64,000 bases of DNA, taken from Scylla paramamosain. Taxonomy: Eukaryota > Arthropoda > Malacostraca > Decapoda > Portunidae. The stretch is taken from NCBI RefSeq assembly GCF_035594125.1, contig NC_087181.1:7674840-7738839 (forward strand). The letters run 5' to 3'. Every line of letters starts with the position of its first letter. The first letter of the stretch is position 1. Under the pieces are notes generated by a model. The model was not told where the DNA came from, made no database searches, and was given only the letters and a program-made list of their open reading frames with translations. The position numbers and the translations under genes are program-made. Below are positions 61,501 through 64,000 of the stretch, in pieces.

Positions 61501-64000
61501 AACGCAAAAATTGATGCAAAGAATTCTATATTAAAAAGCAAAAGGACTTTGCAAGAGAAGTGTATAATGAGATTTTTTATAGTTCAAAAGAACCAAAACG
61601 CATAAAACACAAAAACTTGTGTATATGGAGAAGGATCCTAGATACCAAAATGCTGAAATTCATGAATAACACACTTAATTGAGAAACAGAACAACCTTAC
61701 TAAATGCGTGTATTTTTGAGTGCTCTTCACATTCTTAGTTACCAAAATCCCAAATTGCATGCGAAACCACCTTTATGTGAGATAAAAAATGACATTACCA
61801 GAAAAGTGTCTTTTAAGTGTTTTTGAGTGTGATAGGCAATAAAGCAATAAAAAGCAGGGCAAACACATTACATTGGAATAAAACCAATTTTTAACAAGAA
61901 CTTGCCTTTAAGTGTTTTTGAGCTCCTTATATACCAAAACCCTAAAACGCATGCAAAATACACTTTATGGTGAAACAGAAGAACATTACCAAAAACATGT
62001 ATTTTGAGTGTTTTTGATCATGTTACCAATAAAAACGCTTAAATACATGCAAAGAACCCTATTTTTGGGAAACGAAAGGACATTACTAGAAACGTGTATT
62101 ATGAGTGTTTTTAAGTTCATTAAGTACGAAAAAGTTAAAAGCCAGAAATTACACTCTCTATTGAGAAAAAAATAAATAAATAAATAAAAAATACGATATT
62201 TTTTTTTTCATTCTTATTCATATTCACAGGTAACGAGGTGCCAAAATTGGGGCAAAGTTCTGGAAATTATATGAAATAAGAACATTATCAAAAAAGTTAA
62301 ATTTAGATTTTTTTTCGGACTGTTATGTACCAAACTCCTAAAGTGCATGCAAAGCCACTTATATGGGGAAATTAAACGTCTTTGCAAGAAAACGGTCTTA
62401 TGAGTGTTTTTCAGCATCTTAGAAACCAACATGAAAAATAACATGGAAATCAATCTATATAGGAATCCAAAACAAAATTACTGTTAACTGTTTTATGAGT
62501 GTTTTTCAGTATGTTAGGAACCAACACGAGAAAACCCAAGGAAGTCAATCTATATGGAAATCGAAAACACAATTACTAAAAAAGTGTCTTTTCGGTGTTT
62601 TACGTAGATAAACGCTAGAACGGATGCAAATCAACCAAAATGAAGAAATAGAATAACATTACCAAAAAGGTATATTTTGAGTGTTTTTTGTAATTGTTAC
62701 CTACAAAAAAACGCGAAAATGGATGGAAAGCACTCTATATTGGAAAGCAAAAGGACATTATGAGAAACGTGTATAATGAGTGTTTTATAGTTTCACAAGA
62801 ACCACAAGGCAAAAAACGCAAAAACTCGTGTATATAAAGATGTTTTTTACATTCGAAAATGCTGAAACTCATGAATAAGACTTTTAATTGAGAAACAGAA
62901 CAACTTTACTAAATGTGTGTATTTAAAGTGCTTTTCACATTCTTAGTTACGAAAATCCGAAATTACAAGCAAAACTAGTTTTACGTGGGAAAAAAACGAT
63001 ATTACCAGAAAAGTGTCTTTTGAGTGTTTTAGATCGTGATATGCAACAAAGCACTGAAAAGCAGAACAATCACTTTACATGGGAATAAAACCAACTTTTA
63101 CCAAAAACATGCCTTTAAGTGTTTTTAACTCCTTACATAACAAAGCGCTAAAATGCATGCAAAACACCCTATATGGAGAAAAAAAATAACATTACCATAA
63201 ACATGAATTTTAAGTGGATATTACGAAAATTGTGTATTATGAGAGTTTTTAGGTTCCTTAAGTACCAAAAAGCTAAAATACACAAATAACACTCTTTATA
63301 GAGAAAAAAAAAAAAAAATAAATGAATACAATTTTTTTTTTTTTTTTTTTTTTTTTTGTTATTCATCTTCATAGGTACCGAGATGCCAAAGTTCAGGGAA
63401 AATTCAGGGAAATTAGGTAAAGAAAAAAAAAAAAAATAAAATAATTTCAGCTTTTTTCCGGAATTATGTACCAAACCCTGAAGTGCATGCAAAGCCACCT
63501 ATATGGGAAAATTACACGACTATACCAGAAACCTGTATCAGAAGCAATTACAATAATATTACTGAAAACACGTCTTTTCAGAGATTTACGGAGAAAAACG
63601 CTAAAACAGATGCAAACCAACCAATATGAAGAAATAGAATAACATTACTAAAATGATATATTTTGAGTGCTTGTTACCTACAAAAAATGCAAAAATTGAT
63701 GGAAAACACTCTATATTAGGAAACAAAAAACATACGAGAAACATTAAAAACATTACGAGAAACGTGTATAATGAGTGTTTTATAGTTTCACAAGAACCAC
63801 AAGTCAATAAACGCTAAAACTCGTGTATATAGAGAAGTTTCTTACATACCAAAATGATGAAATACATGAATAACACTTTTAACCAAGAAACAGAACTACC
63901 CTACCAAATTGTGTATTTTGAGTGTTTTTCACATTCTTAGTTATGAAATTGCCAAATTACATGCGAAACTAGCTTTATGTGGGAAAAAAATGATATTACC
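58532..64000 (+). repeat. Satellite array, segment 11 (to window end)
   Basis: Forward array with L anchors near 59042, 60124, 61271, 62331 and 63467. Joints: short A after 60124 and again after 63467, a repeated E near 60580, a truncated A near 61375, two successive A units near 62420 and 62490, and H to J near 63210. The region 62510-62700 is the closest relative of the sequence flanking the jockey-like LINE. The window ends in unit F, still inside the array. No gene seen. Confidence 0.88.
63304..63358. repeat. Longest A-run/T-run pair of the J-K junction
   Basis: An A-rich run (63304-63318), a short AT spacer and about 26 consecutive T residues precede TTATTCATCTTCATAGGTACCG. Shorter versions of this A-then-T tract occur in nearly every HOR at the same J/K position. 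This copy is expanded. Confidence 0.8.

Noticed and set aside
1..64000. Regular spacing suggesting a CRISPR array.
   Set aside because: Units are about 95 bp, diverged from each other, with no identical short repeats separated by unique spacers and no cas genes. The LINEs show a eukaryotic genome.
1..64000. tRNA, rRNA, snRNA or histone gene clusters that often give tandem arrays.
   Set aside because: No cloverleaf with A and B boxes, no conserved rRNA core and no histone-like frame was seen. The repeat unit is noncoding.

Overview
The window looks like eukaryotic heterochromatin. It is one AT-rich satellite array of about 58.7 kb, interrupted by two decayed non-LTR retrotransposons (21317-23314 and 37063-40336). 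I find no host protein-coding gene, no tRNA or rRNA gene, and no bacterial gene organisation. The 37-40 kb element resembles a jockey-type LINE family that I associate with decapod crustaceans, especially crabs. A decapod genome is therefore the best guess, but this rests on recognising the family and not on a search.

The satellite is hierarchical. The basic unit is about 95 bp, with a T-rich box (GAGTGTTTTTGA-like) followed by an A-rich box, often CGCTAAAACGCATGCAAA-like. Twelve diverged units, called A to L here, form a higher-order repeat (HOR) of about 1.1 kb. Units A-F resemble G-L in order, so the 12-mer probably arose by doubling a 6-mer. The HORs are assembled into multi-kb blocks that recur: about 4.6-11.7 kb matches 52.4-59.5 kb, 7.7-14.0 kb matches 30.0-36.3 kb, and 20.6-30.8 kb matches 41.2-49.2 kb.

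The most unusual feature is an inverted block of about 330-485 bp covering part of L, then A-E and the start of F, in reverse orientation. It occurs eight times (near 3.97, 10.29, 18.71, 27.97, 32.55, 46.34, 49.19 and 58.05 kb). Junctions are shared in seven left ends and all eight right ends. Seven copies are preceded by the same diagnostic HOR variant. One ancestral inversion therefore appears to have been captured in a cassette and amplified.

The 21.3-23.3 kb insertion is an RTE-like LINE flanked by a 12-bp target-site duplication. Most of its endonuclease is deleted and its reverse transcriptase is frameshifted. The paralogous satellite at 41.83 kb is the empty site. The 37.1-40.3 kb insertion is a jockey-like LINE with a nearly complete endonuclease and reverse transcriptase, broken by a small deletion, one stop and a late frameshift, and ending in poly-A. 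Its empty-site paralogue is near 62.5 kb. Short open frames in the satellite are chance frames repeated by the array and are not annotated as genes. All similarity statements come from reading by eye; percent identities were not computed.
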